A stretch of 38,392 nt of DNA. Origin: Thermobaculum sp042408415 (GTDB lineage Bacteria > Chloroflexota > Chloroflexia > Thermobaculales > Thermobaculaceae). The DNA lies in the NCBI GenBank assembly GCA_042408415.1, contig JBHORE010000150.1, positions 1 through 38,392 on the forward strand, read 5' to 3'. A program made the translations under genes and the position numbers. The notes beneath the pieces were generated by a model that was not told the origin of the DNA, did not search any database, and saw nothing but the letters and a program-made list of their open reading frames with translations. This document shows positions 15,716 through 23,659 of the stretch, in pieces; position 1 is the first letter of the stretch; every line of letters begins with the position of its first letter.

Positions 15716-16692
15716 GCTACCTCCTGCTGGGCGAATACCTGTCCTATAACCTCCTCAATAGGAGGGTCCTCTACGGTTAGATCTAGTACTGGCATGTTGG
15801 CTAGTAGCTGTGAAGTGATTCTAGGTGTATCATCTTTAGACACCCTAAGGACCACCCTTGCACCATCTTGCTCTATAATCCGTCCGAAGTGAGAAAGGTC
15901 AAAGCTACCTTCTCTAAGCTCCACAACAATAGTCTTCTCAGGAGAGAACCTGTGTACTAGACCAAGGAGATCACCATCATACAGGATAGTACCATGATGG
16001 ATAACTATGACCCTTTTACATAGAGCCTCTACATCCGCCATGTAGTGGCTAGTAAGTAATACTGTTGACTCATATCTCTGGTTGTACTCTTTGATAAATG
16101 CTCTGATTCGCGCCTGCATAGTCACATCCAAGCCTATGGTGGGTTCGTCTAAGAAGAGAACTCTGGGTCTGTGGAGCAGTGCTGCAGCGAACTCACACTT
16201 CATGCGTTCTCCAAGACTAAGGTTGCGTACAGGCTTGCGGAGTAAATGCTCTAGTTCCAGTAGTTCGGTAAGCTCGTCTAATGTACGTCTATACTGCTTA
16301 TGAGGGATCTCGTATATAGCCCTATACATCTCAAACGAGTCTATTACCGGGATATCCCACCAGAGTTGTGTGCGCTGTCCCATAACAAGGGTAATCTGCT
16401 GCAGGAATTTTCTTTCTCGACGCCAGGGATGATGTCCAAGTACGAGTGCTTCTCCCGAAGTTGGATACAGTAGCCCTGAGAGCATCTTAAGGGTAGTAGT
16501 CTTTCCTGCTCCATTTGGTCCTAGGAAGCCTACTACCTCACCTGGGGGTAAGTCAAAATAGATGTTATCTACTGCTACCACCTCACGAGTTTTGCGGTTA
16601 AACAAACTTGCTACTGCTGATACAATGCCGGCTTCACGCTCAGGGACATGATAAACCTTTCTTAAGGCTCTAACTGTGACTATAGAGTCCAA
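15712..16692 (-). CDS. ABC exporter ATP-binding subunit
   Basis: A 326-aa nucleotide-binding protein: Walker A GPNGAGKTT, Q-loop region MGQRTQLWWD typical of this subfamily, signature LSLGERMK (variant of LSGGQ), Walker B VLFLDEPTIGLD and switch His in TSHYMADVE. A C-terminal accessory domain of about 90 aa follows. The start is the TTG at 16692 with AGGAG upstream. It is first in a three-gene operon with the two ABC-2 permeases. Function: energises export of an unknown substrate. Confidence 0.93.
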   Translation of the reverse strand: MDSIVTVRALRKVYHVPEREAGIVSAVASLFNRKTREVVAVDNIYFDLPPGEVVGFLGPNGAGKTTTLKMLSGLLYPTSGEALVLGHHPWRRERKFLQQITLVMGQRTQLWWDIPVIDSFEMYRAIYEIPHKQYRRTLDELTELLELEHLLRKPVRNLSLGERMKCEFAAALLHRPRVLFLDEPTIGLDVTMQARIRAFIKEYNQRYESTVLLTSHYMADVEALCKRVIVIHHGTILYDGDLLGLVHRFSPEKTIVVELREGSFDLSHFGRIIEQDGARVVLRVSKDDTPRITSQLLANMPVLDLTVEDPPIEEVIGQVFAQQEVA

Positions 16693-16791
16693 GATTTATT
16701 CTCCTGATGTTGCTAATCGGTTTCTAATTGCAGGAACAATTATTGATGTTCAAGTATTATCGAAGTCAAGGATGTTTTTATATTGTGATCA

Positions 16792-17220
16792 CTAATCTCT
16801 AGGGATATTTATCGTTGCTTGAGAGGTGCTTGCAAGCCTTATCTCCTCCTCCATCTCTACTCCTCGGCGCAGAGTGAGGTTAACAGGGCACCTAGTAGCA
16901 ATATATCTAAGACGCTCTATCTGGTCCTCCGTGAGGTCTCCTGTTACTTCGATTTTCTTGTGTACGACGTCTTTTTCTCCTGGAAGCTTGCGGATGCTTA
17001 GCTCAACTCTGATATCCTCAAGATTCCATCCTTTTCGCTCTGCGTACATTCGAAGCGTCATCGAGGTACATGCTCCAAGAGCTGCTAGCAGAAGATCGTA
17101 AGGTTCCGGAGCTGTCTCGTTACCTCCCTCGCTTATTGGAAGGTCCGACATAAAGGTGTGGCTTCCAGCCATGATCTCTTGCTGATATCCCTCACGAGAG
17201 TGGACAGTGACGGTCTTCAC
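16792..17220 (-). CDS. OsmC/Ohr-family protein
   Basis: About 142 aa with the two redox cysteines of the OsmC fold: C51 in ALGACTSMTLRMYAERKG and C111 in TRCPVNLTL. Members reduce organic hydroperoxides with thiol electron donors in the cytosol. The RCPV form resembles the YhfA-like branch more than classical Ohr, so peroxidase activity is likely but not certain. I choose GTG 17220 because GGAGG (17227-17231) directly abuts the upstream ATG 17226 but is six bases from the GTG. A TTGCCC/TAGAAT promoter lies upstream. Confidence 0.88.
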   Translation of the reverse strand: MKTVTVHSREGYQQEIMAGSHTFMSDLPISEGGNETAPEPYDLLLAALGACTSMTLRMYAERKGWNLEDIRVELSIRKLPGEKDVVHKKIEVTGDLTEDQIERLRYIATRCPVNLTLRRGVEMEEEIRLASTSQATINIPRD

Positions 17221-17253
17221 TATCATCCTCCAGCGCTAACTAGTAACACATGT

Positions 17254-17283
17254 ATTCTACTCTAGTGTTAGGATATTGGGCAA
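17254..17283 (-). promoter_or_regulatory. Promoter of osmC with flanking dyad
   Basis: Minus-strand TTGCCC (17278-17283) and TAGAAT (17254-17259) with 18 bases between. The dyad TAACAC (17244-17249) / GTGTTA (17265-17270) brackets the -10, a possible site for a peroxide-responsive repressor. Confidence 0.55.
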
Positions 17284-17592
17284 AATGATGTAGTCCTTAT
17301 CTCTGACTAGTGTCCCAATCTCGACAACTGATAAGCTTGCTTAGTGTGCTATTAAGAGGCAGTTGTTGGTGCAGCGATACGCGGAGAATTGATAGCTAAC
17401 TTAAGGTTCCTGGCGGTGGAGAATACTCGAGACGATAAAGCCTCGCAGCTGTGGGGCAGCCAGGGGCTACACCAGCAGGGATAGGTTACTGACAAGAAGA
17501 TTCTGCCAATTCTTCTGCCTTCCAGCTTTCCCCTCTCTGGTACAACCTGACGTCAACGCAGATATAGTCTTGCTGTCAGGGAAGGAGGCTTG
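17284..17592 (+). other. Gene-free stretch with several hairpins, possible structured RNA
   Basis: No credible protein gene. Three helices follow one another: ACAACTG (17324-17330) with CAGTTGT (17360-17366), CCTGGC (17409-17414) with GCCAGG (17459-17464) enclosing CGAG/CTCG, and AGAAGA with TCTTCT near 17494-17516. A TGACGTCA palindrome lies near 17548. The pattern could be a small RNA on either strand or chance. I recognise no family: it is not SRP RNA and not tmRNA. Confidence 0.3.
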
Positions 17593-17639
17593 AATGGGAA
17601 TATGGAGCTGGAATTCCTTGCAGGATCTATGTTACAAGG

Positions 17640-17711
17640 AGCCGACGGAGGGATTCGAACCCTCGACCTACTGTTTACGAAACAGTTGCTCTACCGCTGA
17701 GCTACGTCGGC
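17640..17711 (-). tRNA. tRNA-Thr (CGU)
   Basis: A 72-nt cloverleaf on the minus strand. The acceptor is GCCGACG/CGTCGGC, the anticodon loop TTCGTAA (CGU, reads ACG) sits on an ACTGT/ACAGT stem, and the T arm is GAGGG TTCGAAT CCCTC. The discriminator is T, and CCA is not encoded. Confidence 0.95.
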
Positions 17712-17724
17712 AATACCGATTGTT

Positions 17725-17754
17725 ATTATGGGTTATTGCTTATTGGTTAGTCAA
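17725..17754 (-). promoter_or_regulatory. Promoter of tRNA-Thr
   Basis: Minus-strand TTGACT (17749-17754) and CATAAT (17725-17730) with an 18-base spacer, just upstream of the tRNA. Confidence 0.65.
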
Positions 17755-17784
17755 ATTTTGCTTCTATGAATATATCGTTTTCGG

Positions 17785-17813
17785 TTGCTTTCTTCTTCTA
17801 ATGTCGCTATAGT
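17785..17813 (+). promoter_or_regulatory. Promoter of the leader RNA and ABC exporter
   Basis: TTGCTT (17785-17790) and TATAGT (17808-17813) with an ideal 17-base spacer. Transcription would start near 17820, giving a leader of about 240 bases before the GTG at 18060. Confidence 0.6.
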
Positions 17814-17819
17814 AGTGGT

Positions 17820-18036
17820 TGACAACGACAAGGTGGAGAGGACGAATGAGTATCAGTAACATAACTGTTTCGCATAGCATCGGCAGGTTGCTAAGCTCTG
17901 TTCGTCTACGAGCGCGGCAGCTGTATCCTCTCCGCCAGAAGCATCCCTTCGGCTGACATAGTTTTACCACACAATTAGATCAAATGATTAGGCCGTGGCG
18001 GAGAGTAAGGGCTCTCCTAACGGCCTATTTGTTTGT
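17820..18036 (+). promoter_or_regulatory. Structured leader with terminator/antiterminator choice (riboswitch-like)
   Basis: GGTGGAGAGGA (17832-17842) pairs over 11 bp, with one G-U, with TCCTCTCCGCC (17926-17936). It closes an 83-nt domain that holds CAGT/ACTG and GTTGC..GCTC / GAGC..GCAGC hairpins. The 3' strand of that helix (17928-17936) is also a perfect 9-bp complement of GGCGGAGAG at 17997-18005, which forms part of the 5' arm of the terminator hairpin at 17989-18027. Closing the first helix would free the terminator (off); opening it would allow the antiterminator (on). I do not recognise the domain as a known riboswitch class. Confidence 0.6.
17989..18036 (+). terminator. Conditional terminator in the ABC exporter leader
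   Basis: TAGGCCGT (17989-17996) pairs with ACGGCCTA (18020-18027), and GGAGAG (18000-18005) pairs with CTCTCC (18012-18017). A T-rich but interrupted tail (TTTGTTTGT) follows. The broken U tract fits a leaky or conditional terminator. Confidence 0.6.
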
Positions 18037-18059
18037 CATTTTTCTGAAGGAGGAACGGC

Positions 18060-18959
18060 GTGGGTCTAAGTAGTGATTCTTCCCTTTCTACAGCCAATAG
18101 ATCATCTTTGATAGGAGTGTTGGACCAAGAGTATGCATTAGTAGTAAGAGATGCCTATAAAACGTTCGGAGGAAAGAGTTTCTTGGACAGGTTCCGAGGG
18201 ACCGATGAAGTTGAGAAACCTCAGCAGGTCGTGGCTGTGGACCATATCTCACTCAGGGTTAAGAGGAATGAAATCTATGGAATACTTGGGGCCAATGGCT
18301 CTGGTAAGAGCACCTTAATAAGGCTGATGTCTACCCTTCTAATACCAGATGGTGGGGAGATAAAGATTTTTGGCTTTGATGTTGTAAAGCATGAGAAGAT
18401 GGTCAAGAGACTACTCAACAGGGTATCTGTAGAGGCTAGCTTCTTCAAGAAGTTGTCGCCAGTGGAGAACCTGATGTATGCTACCAGGTTATATGGTGTG
18501 CCTGCCTCTAGGACCAGAAGAGAAATTCCCGAGATTCTAAGCAGACTAGGCATACCTCCCGATCGATTTTCACGTCCCCTAGAGCAGATGTCGCGTGGGA
18601 TGCAGCAGAAGGTAGCGATAGCTAGAGCCTTCCTGACTACTCCCGTGTTGCTACTGCTTGATGAACCAACAACTGGTCTTGATCCTAGGTCTAAACTGGA
18701 TGTGCAGCAACTGGTCAAGCAGCTTAGGGAAGAGCACGATGCCACTATACTCCTGACCACACATGATATGATGGAGGCTGATGCGCTCTGTGACAGGATA
18801 GCCATCATTGATAAGGGTAAGCTGATAGTTGAAGGGACACCGCAGGAGCTGAAGGGTATGGTGGCAACACCCGCTAATCCTGCACCTACCCTTGAGGATA
18901 CTTTCATGTTTTTCACTGGTCGCAGCCTTGAAGAAGATGAACAAGAAATAGAGGATTAA
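18060..18959 (+). CDS. ABC exporter ATP-binding subunit
   Basis: A 299-aa nucleotide-binding protein. Walker A GANGSGKST is at 77-85, the signature variant is MSRGMQQKVAIARA, Walker B is LLLLDEPTTGLDPRS and the switch His is in TTHDMME. An N-terminal stretch of about 25 residues before the domain is unconserved-looking. The start is GTG 18060 with AAGGAGG and a six-base spacer. It pairs with the ABC-2 permease at 18984. The long structured leader suggests expression is attenuated in response to a signal. Likely a drug or metabolite exporter. Confidence 0.92.
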   Translation: MGLSSDSSLSTANRSSLIGVLDQEYALVVRDAYKTFGGKSFLDRFRGTDEVEKPQQVVAVDHISLRVKRNEIYGILGANGSGKSTLIRLMSTLLIPDGGEIKIFGFDVVKHEKMVKRLLNRVSVEASFFKKLSPVENLMYATRLYGVPASRTRREIPEILSRLGIPPDRFSRPLEQMSRGMQQKVAIARAFLTTPVLLLLDEPTTGLDPRSKLDVQQLVKQLREEHDATILLTTHDMMEADALCDRIAIIDKGKLIVEGTPQELKGMVATPANPAPTLEDTFMFFTGRSLEEDEQEIED

Positions 18960-18983
18960 TACACGACTAGGAGTTTCAACAGT

Positions 18984-19805
18984 ATGAGCACTTATAATCC
19001 ACCCACGCTCCTTCGAGAGCTTCGTGCCAGCTATGCTTTTGTGGAACGAAACCTCAACCTAGTCAAAAGATATTGGGGATGGGAGCTTGCATTCTTTGTA
19101 TATAGCCTTACTAGCTCTCTATCAGTTATTTATATAGGAAAGGCTCAAGGTACGGATGCTAGGCATCTAGTGCTTTATTTGGTCATAGGTACCCTTGTCT
19201 GGGCTTATCTGAGATCGGTGTTCGACTCGATAAGTGAAATGATAGCTTGGGAGAGATGGGAAGGTACTATTGAGTATACCTTTATGGCACCTATAAGCCG
19301 CACCACTCATATGCTGGGTACTGCATTATTCAGTGTAGTTTACGGCTTACTACGTACTGCTGTGCTCTTTGGAGCTATTGGTCTTTTTGTAGACTTGGAT
19401 CTTGCAAGGGCCAACTACATTGGTGCACTAGTGGTAGGTGTAATAGGGTCCCTAAGCTTTATTGGTGTCGGTATAATGGCTTCTATCTTGCCGCTCCTCT
19501 TTACAGAGAGGGGGGCGGAGATGACCTTTATGATAAGCGGCATACTGCTGCTGGTGTCGGGAGTCTACTACCCTATATCAGTCTTACCAGGTTGGATGCA
19601 GCCTCTGGCTAAGATATCGCCAGCTACCTACGTATTAGAGGGGATGAGACGCACGCTTATGGAGGGTAGTGGAGTTGCTCAACTTGGTGATGTGTTGGTC
19701 CCCCTGGTTATAACGGGCGTGGTAAGCATTCCAATTGGTGTATGGATATTCCTGAAAGTTGAGCACTACGCTAAGCGAACGGGTAGACTGAAGAGGAGTG
19801 GATAG
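18984..19805 (+). CDS. ABC-2 type exporter permease
   Basis: A 273-aa protein with about six membrane segments and the ABC-2 pattern ISGILLLVSGVYYPISVLPGWMQPLAKISPATYVLEGMR. It lies 24 bases after the ATPase gene and should dimerise to form the membrane pore. The first segments (about 28-80) precede the conserved coupling region EMIAWERWEGTIEYTF, which contacts the ATPase. Substrate unknown. Confidence 0.9.
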   Translation: MSTYNPPTLLRELRASYAFVERNLNLVKRYWGWELAFFVYSLTSSLSVIYIGKAQGTDARHLVLYLVIGTLVWAYLRSVFDSISEMIAWERWEGTIEYTFMAPISRTTHMLGTALFSVVYGLLRTAVLFGAIGLFVDLDLARANYIGALVVGVIGSLSFIGVGIMASILPLLFTERGAEMTFMISGILLLVSGVYYPISVLPGWMQPLAKISPATYVLEGMRRTLMEGSGVAQLGDVLVPLVITGVVSIPIGVWIFLKVEHYAKRTGRLKRSG

Positions 19806-19820
19806 TAACAATCTTGGTTG

Positions 19821-19868
19821 GATACCATCCGAACCCTAGTATTGGTAATAGGTTCGGATGGTATCATT
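19821..19868. terminator. Bidirectional terminator between the ABC exporter and proC
   Basis: A perfect 15-bp inverted repeat (19821-19835 with 19851-19865) separated by 15 bases lies between convergent genes and overlaps the proC stop codon. T-rich sequence is only modest on the plus side (ATTCTTTG). Confidence 0.7.
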
Positions 19869-20709
19869 CTTTGTTGATACTTTTGCTCACACTCTCACTC
19901 AGTGTTTGAGTGCGTAGGAAAGCTGCATAAACAGCCTTAGAGAGTACTGTTCTAAGGGCTCCTTTCTCCATCTGGTATATAGCTTCAGCTGAAGTTCCTC
20001 CTGGGGACGTTACCATGTTGCGTAGCTCTGCTGGATGTTTTCTGGTCTCTAGCGCAAACATTACCGACCCGAGCATCGTTTGCTCCACCAGCTCTGTAGC
20101 TACTCGTCTTGAAAATCCTAGGTGTACACCCGCATCTATAAGAGCTTCCATCACCATAAATACATAGGTAGGGCCAGTACCACTCAGCGCTGTAGCCATA
20201 TCTACCATCTGTTCGTCCTCGACCCAGATCTCCTTGCCGAGTGCACCAAGCAACTCTTTTACCTGCGATTTCTGATCATGATGGACTTCATGGGTAGTGG
20301 TCCATACGGTCATTCCCTGGCCTATCTGTGCTGGAGTGTTGGGCATTGCCCTGGCTATGGCTGGATGCAGCAACCCAGTTGCCAAGGCATGAATTGGAGC
20401 ACCGGCTATTATGCTCAGTACCAGTTGGTCCGCTCTCAGGTTGCCGCGCAACTCAGGTATTATCCTCTTAAGGATCTGAGGCTTGATAGTTAGCACTACT
20501 ATATCACTGGCCTGGGCTGCTTCCAGGTTCATGTGATGCACTTTGATTCCATATCTAGATTGCAGTTCCTGGCGTCTGTCAGCTCTAGGGTGGCTTGCAT
20601 GGACCTGCTCCGGCTTGATCATTTGCCGGTTTAGTACACCAGCTATCATGGCCTCGGCCATGGCTCCTGCACCTATGAAAGACACGGTAGCTGAGCCTAA
20701 AGAACCCAT
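19864..20709 (-). CDS. proC: Pyrroline-5-carboxylate reductase
   Basis: Reduces 1-pyrroline-5-carboxylate to proline with NAD(P)H, the last step of proline synthesis. At 281 aa it has N-terminal Rossmann FIGAGAMAEAMIAG, AMPNTPAQIGQG near 125, and the family signature ALSGTGPTYVFMVMEALIDAGVHLG split over the active site (first part near 173-185), with SPGGTSAEAI near 233. The ATG lies 16 bases after the serA stop, so serA and proC probably form one amino-acid biosynthesis operon. Confidence 0.95.
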   Translation of the reverse strand: MGSLGSATVSFIGAGAMAEAMIAGVLNRQMIKPEQVHASHPRADRRQELQSRYGIKVHHMNLEAAQASDIVVLTIKPQILKRIIPELRGNLRADQLVLSIIAGAPIHALATGLLHPAIARAMPNTPAQIGQGMTVWTTTHEVHHDQKSQVKELLGALGKEIWVEDEQMVDMATALSGTGPTYVFMVMEALIDAGVHLGFSRRVATELVEQTMLGSVMFALETRKHPAELRNMVTSPGGTSAEAIYQMEKGALRTVLSKAVYAAFLRTQTLSESVSKSINKE

Positions 20710-20725
20710 AGTTATTGCTCCTCGG

Positions 20726-22300
20726 TTATAGACTTGCGCGTGTTAGCCGGCCTATACCAGGGACTTTCTGCCTGATTTCCTCACACACCTCATCTGGCAC
20801 GGGCTCATCTAATGTGAGTACCAACATAGTCTCGCCCCGTGGGGTGAGCCTGCCGCTCATAGCAGCGCTGATATTGATGTTGTGATTACCAAGTATAGTA
20901 CCTATTGCACCTATAACACCGGGCCTATCAATGTGCGGACAGAACAAGAAGTATCCGCTAGGAATAAAGTCCACGGGGAATTTGTCCAAACGTATTACTC
21001 TCTGCTCTTCACCTATCACCGTGCCCTCTAGCACGCCCTCAGCACTCTGCAGCCTCAAGCTGCTGGTATAGCCTTCCGGGGCCATTCCCGTGGCTTCAGT
21101 TACTCTCAAGCCTCTCTCCTGGGCCATAATCTCTGCGTTCACAAAGCTGATTCTCTCGCTGCTAATAGGCTCTAGCAGCCCTCGCAAAACAGCACTACGT
21201 ATCAATCTATGGTCCTGACTCGCCAGGTCGCCGCAGTACACTATCTCTATACCCGTATGGCTAAAGCCATGGACCTGTGTGTACAGCCTACCGAGTTTGT
21301 CTGCTAGCTCTATGTAATGACCAAGCTCTCCAGCAAGCAGTTCTGGAGGTAGGGAGGGAGCATTGACCGCCCCTCTTGCCGGCCTGCCATTAAGTACATC
21401 AATGACCTGCTCAGCCACCTCGAGTGCTACCTTGACTTGCGCTTCTTTGGTTGATGCCCCCAGGTGTGGAGTTAGTACTGTGTGCTCCAGATGTATAATA
21501 GGGCTATCTGGTGGTAGAGGCTCTTTTTCATAGACGTCCAAGGCTGCTCCTGCAATCTTGCCTTCTTTCAGGGCCTCCACGAGTGCTTCTTCATTGACCA
21601 CACCCCCCCTTGCTACATTGACTAGCAAGGCTTCAGGCTTCATAATGGCAAACTCACTACTGCTGATTAGATTACGCGTGCTCGGAAGTAGCGGTACATG
21701 GACAGTTACAATGTCGGAGTTTCTCAATAATTCATCTAGAGAAACCATCCGAGCTCCTAGGCTTTCAGCGATGCTCGCTGATACATATGGGTCATATGCT
21801 AATAGGTTCATATTGAAAGACCTTGCTCTCCGAGCCACCTCTGCGCCTACCTTGCCCAGTCCTACTATCCCTAGGGTTTTCCCGGCAAGCTCTACACCCA
21901 TGAACTTGCTTCTTTGCCACTCTCCTCGCCTAATGGACGCGTCTGCCTGAGGAATATTTCTTGCCAAGGATAAAATTAGCGCTATGGCATGCTCAGCAGC
22001 AGCTACCGTGTTACCTAGAGGTGCATTGACAACGAGTATGCCTTTTTTCGTGGCAGCATCCACATCTATGTTATCTACTCCGATTCCTGCCCTAGCGATC
22101 ACTTGAAGCCTATCGCCTGCCTCAATGATCCGCGATGTAACCTTAGTTTCACTTCGTACTACGAGTGCATCATATTGATGTATGGCTTGTATGAGATCGT
22201 GCTCTGATAAACCGGTCCTGACATCTACTTGGGAGTATTTTCGAAGTAACTCGACACCTTCAGGGGCTATGGGATCAGCAACTAAGACCCTAAAATCCAA
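20726..22300 (-). CDS. serA: D-3-phosphoglycerate dehydrogenase
   Basis: Oxidises 3-phosphoglycerate to 3-phosphohydroxypyruvate, the committed step of serine synthesis. It has the full four-domain layout of about 524 aa: substrate domain with RSETKVTSRIIEA, NAD-binding GIVGLGKVGAEVARRA near 145, catalytic Arg in NVARGGVVNEEAL, Glu in DVYEKEPLP and His in LTPHLGAST, then the ASB domain and a C-terminal ACT domain (HIDRPGVIGAIGTILG) that would give serine feedback. I choose TTG 22300 because GGAGG lies five bases upstream; the longer frame from 22312 would contain that site. Confidence 0.96.
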   Translation of the reverse strand: MDFRVLVADPIAPEGVELLRKYSQVDVRTGLSEHDLIQAIHQYDALVVRSETKVTSRIIEAGDRLQVIARAGIGVDNIDVDAATKKGILVVNAPLGNTVAAAEHAIALILSLARNIPQADASIRRGEWQRSKFMGVELAGKTLGIVGLGKVGAEVARRARSFNMNLLAYDPYVSASIAESLGARMVSLDELLRNSDIVTVHVPLLPSTRNLISSSEFAIMKPEALLVNVARGGVVNEEALVEALKEGKIAGAALDVYEKEPLPPDSPIIHLEHTVLTPHLGASTKEAQVKVALEVAEQVIDVLNGRPARGAVNAPSLPPELLAGELGHYIELADKLGRLYTQVHGFSHTGIEIVYCGDLASQDHRLIRSAVLRGLLEPISSERISFVNAEIMAQERGLRVTEATGMAPEGYTSSLRLQSAEGVLEGTVIGEEQRVIRLDKFPVDFIPSGYFLFCPHIDRPGVIGAIGTILGNHNINISAAMSGRLTPRGETMLVLTLDEPVPDEVCEEIRQKVPGIGRLTRASL

Positions 22301-22414
22301 CTTTGCCTCCAAAACGCTATATTTACAAGCTTATTGTAATAGTTGTTAGGTTACTATATAAAGGCTAGTCATCATTGGGTGTCTAATGGAGCCACTATTT
22401 ATTTTTGTTATCAC

Positions 22415-22423
22415 TGGTATAAT
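22415..22423 (+). promoter_or_regulatory. Extended -10 promoter of the OmpR-type regulator
   Basis: TGGTATAAT, a perfect extended -10, lies only 11 bases before the ATG at 22435. Transcripts should carry a 5' leader of about five bases or none, and no ribosome binding site is seen. Confidence 0.65.
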
Positions 22424-22434
22424 CTCGTAGAGAT

Positions 22435-23136
22435 ATGTCCAACCAGCAGGCAAGAATCTTAGTAATCGAGGATGAACATCAAATAGCTGACCTTCTGCGC
22501 AGAGGGCTAACATTTAAGGGCTACCTGGTCGATACTGCAGCTTCAGGCGAAGAAGGGTTGGATAAGGCCAGGGATAATCCCCCCGATCTCGTTATCTTGG
22601 ACTTGATGCTTCCTGAAATGAGTGGGGAAGAGGTATGCAGGCGTCTGCGGGAAGGGCTAGATCCTGACTTGCCTATTATCATCCTTACTGCGAAGGACGC
22701 GACTGAGGACAAGATAGCGGGCCTTGATGCTGGTGCTGATGATTACATAACTAAGCCGTTCAATTTTGAGGAACTTCTAGCGCGGATCAGAGCCTCGTTG
22801 AGAAGGAGGCAGCCCCAGGAGAAGAGTATTATTAGAGTTGGCGATCTGACTCTCAACCTAGCTTCTAGAGAGGCTATGAGGGGTGAGCGTAAGCTTGACC
22901 TTACTACACGTGAGTTTGACTTGTTGGAGTTCTTGGCTCGCAACGAGGGGCATGTCGTAAGTAAAGAGGCCATATTCGAACGTGTATGGGGTTACTCCTT
23001 TGACATAGATTCTGATGCTGTAAAAGTCTACATAAGCTACCTGCGTTCTAAGCTAACGGCTGGCGGCGAGCCTGATATGATACACACCGTAAGAGGCATA
23101 GGATACATGCTAAGGGCTCCCCAGCCCGTTAAGTGA
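22435..23136 (+). CDS. OmpR/PhoB-family response regulator
   Basis: A 233-aa DNA-binding regulator. The receiver domain has the acidic pair in VIEDEHQ, phospho-acceptor Asp in LVILDLMLPEMSG near residue 54, Thr in ILTAKD and Lys in TKPFNFEEL, all intact. The winged helix follows at about 130-228 (LTTREFDLLEFLARNEGHVVS, then VYISYLRSKL and TVRGIGYML). No kinase gene adjoins it. The kinase at 11043 lacks a DNA-binding partner and could be its mate. The gene seems to be translated from a leaderless or near-leaderless mRNA. Its end overlaps the convergent gene by eight bases. Confidence 0.94.
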   Translation: MSNQQARILVIEDEHQIADLLRRGLTFKGYLVDTAASGEEGLDKARDNPPDLVILDLMLPEMSGEEVCRRLREGLDPDLPIIILTAKDATEDKIAGLDAGADDYITKPFNFEELLARIRASLRRRQPQEKSIIRVGDLTLNLASREAMRGERKLDLTTREFDLLEFLARNEGHVVSKEAIFERVWGYSFDIDSDAVKVYISYLRSKLTAGGEPDMIHTVRGIGYMLRAPQPVK

Positions 23137-23572
23137 GCCAATCTGGTTTGTTGCTAGCCCCCATGTTCTCTAGCTCATCCTTGGTAAATCTGAGTAGTAC
23201 CTGCTGCTCACGAACCTCCTTTATAGCTGTCATGGGAATGTATAGGCTCCTTGAGAGTAGCCCGCCTCTCTTTACTTGCATGTACCCACCTCCAGCGGTT
23301 TGTAGAGGTTCATTTGCTAGCTTCTCATCGAAGTCGGTGGTAGGTTGTAGGTTAGGTTCTATAAGGGATTCTCTAGGTGCCGTTCCAGCTCTTATAAAAT
23401 CCCCTGTTGGTGGACCACTTGCGGGAGTAGGGGGATTGATACCTCTGCCTTCTGATTGTTCTTCTGAACCTTCGATGAGTCTCTCCTTTTCTTCCCATAC
23501 TTTGACCACCTCCCCTAATTTGCTTCCAGCAGCATCTATGACATCCATGCCTTTGCTTACTACGTAGTTCAT
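23129..23572 (-). CDS. PRC-barrel/DUF2171-like protein with a split domain
   Basis: A 147-aa soluble protein. The first 25 residues (GMDVIDAAGSKLGEVVKV) look like the opening strands of a PRC-barrel/DUF2171 fold. The closing strands appear after residue 93 (YMQVKRGGLLSRSLYIPMTAI, then VREQQVLLRFTKDEL). Between them is a Pro, Gly and Glu-rich linker of about 65 residues that looks disordered. Members of this fold are often stress or envelope-associated with no known activity. The ATG has AGGAG nine bases upstream. Function unknown. Confidence 0.7.
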   Translation of the reverse strand: MNYVVSKGMDVIDAAGSKLGEVVKVWEEKERLIEGSEEQSEGRGINPPTPASGPPTGDFIRAGTAPRESLIEPNLQPTTDFDEKLANEPLQTAGGGYMQVKRGGLLSRSLYIPMTAIKEVREQQVLLRFTKDELENMGASNKPDWLT

Positions 23573-23659
23573 GGTCGTCTTCTCCTAAGGATCTTTGTAA
23601 AAATAGGATTAGCAATAACGATGCCGAAAAACTAATCTCTATATGTTTCGTTATCATTA

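Noticed and set aside
17400..17480. Possible c-di-GMP-type riboswitch (GACGATAAAGCC resembles GACGCAAAGCC)
   Set aside because: The second conserved half and tetraloop receptor do not fit, and no suitable gene follows.
17594..17812. A 72-aa open frame with a strong AAGGAGG site
   Set aside because: Most of it is antisense translation of tRNA-Thr (EGFEPSTYCLRN pattern). The site is noted as part of the unexplained stretch, but the peptide is not believable.
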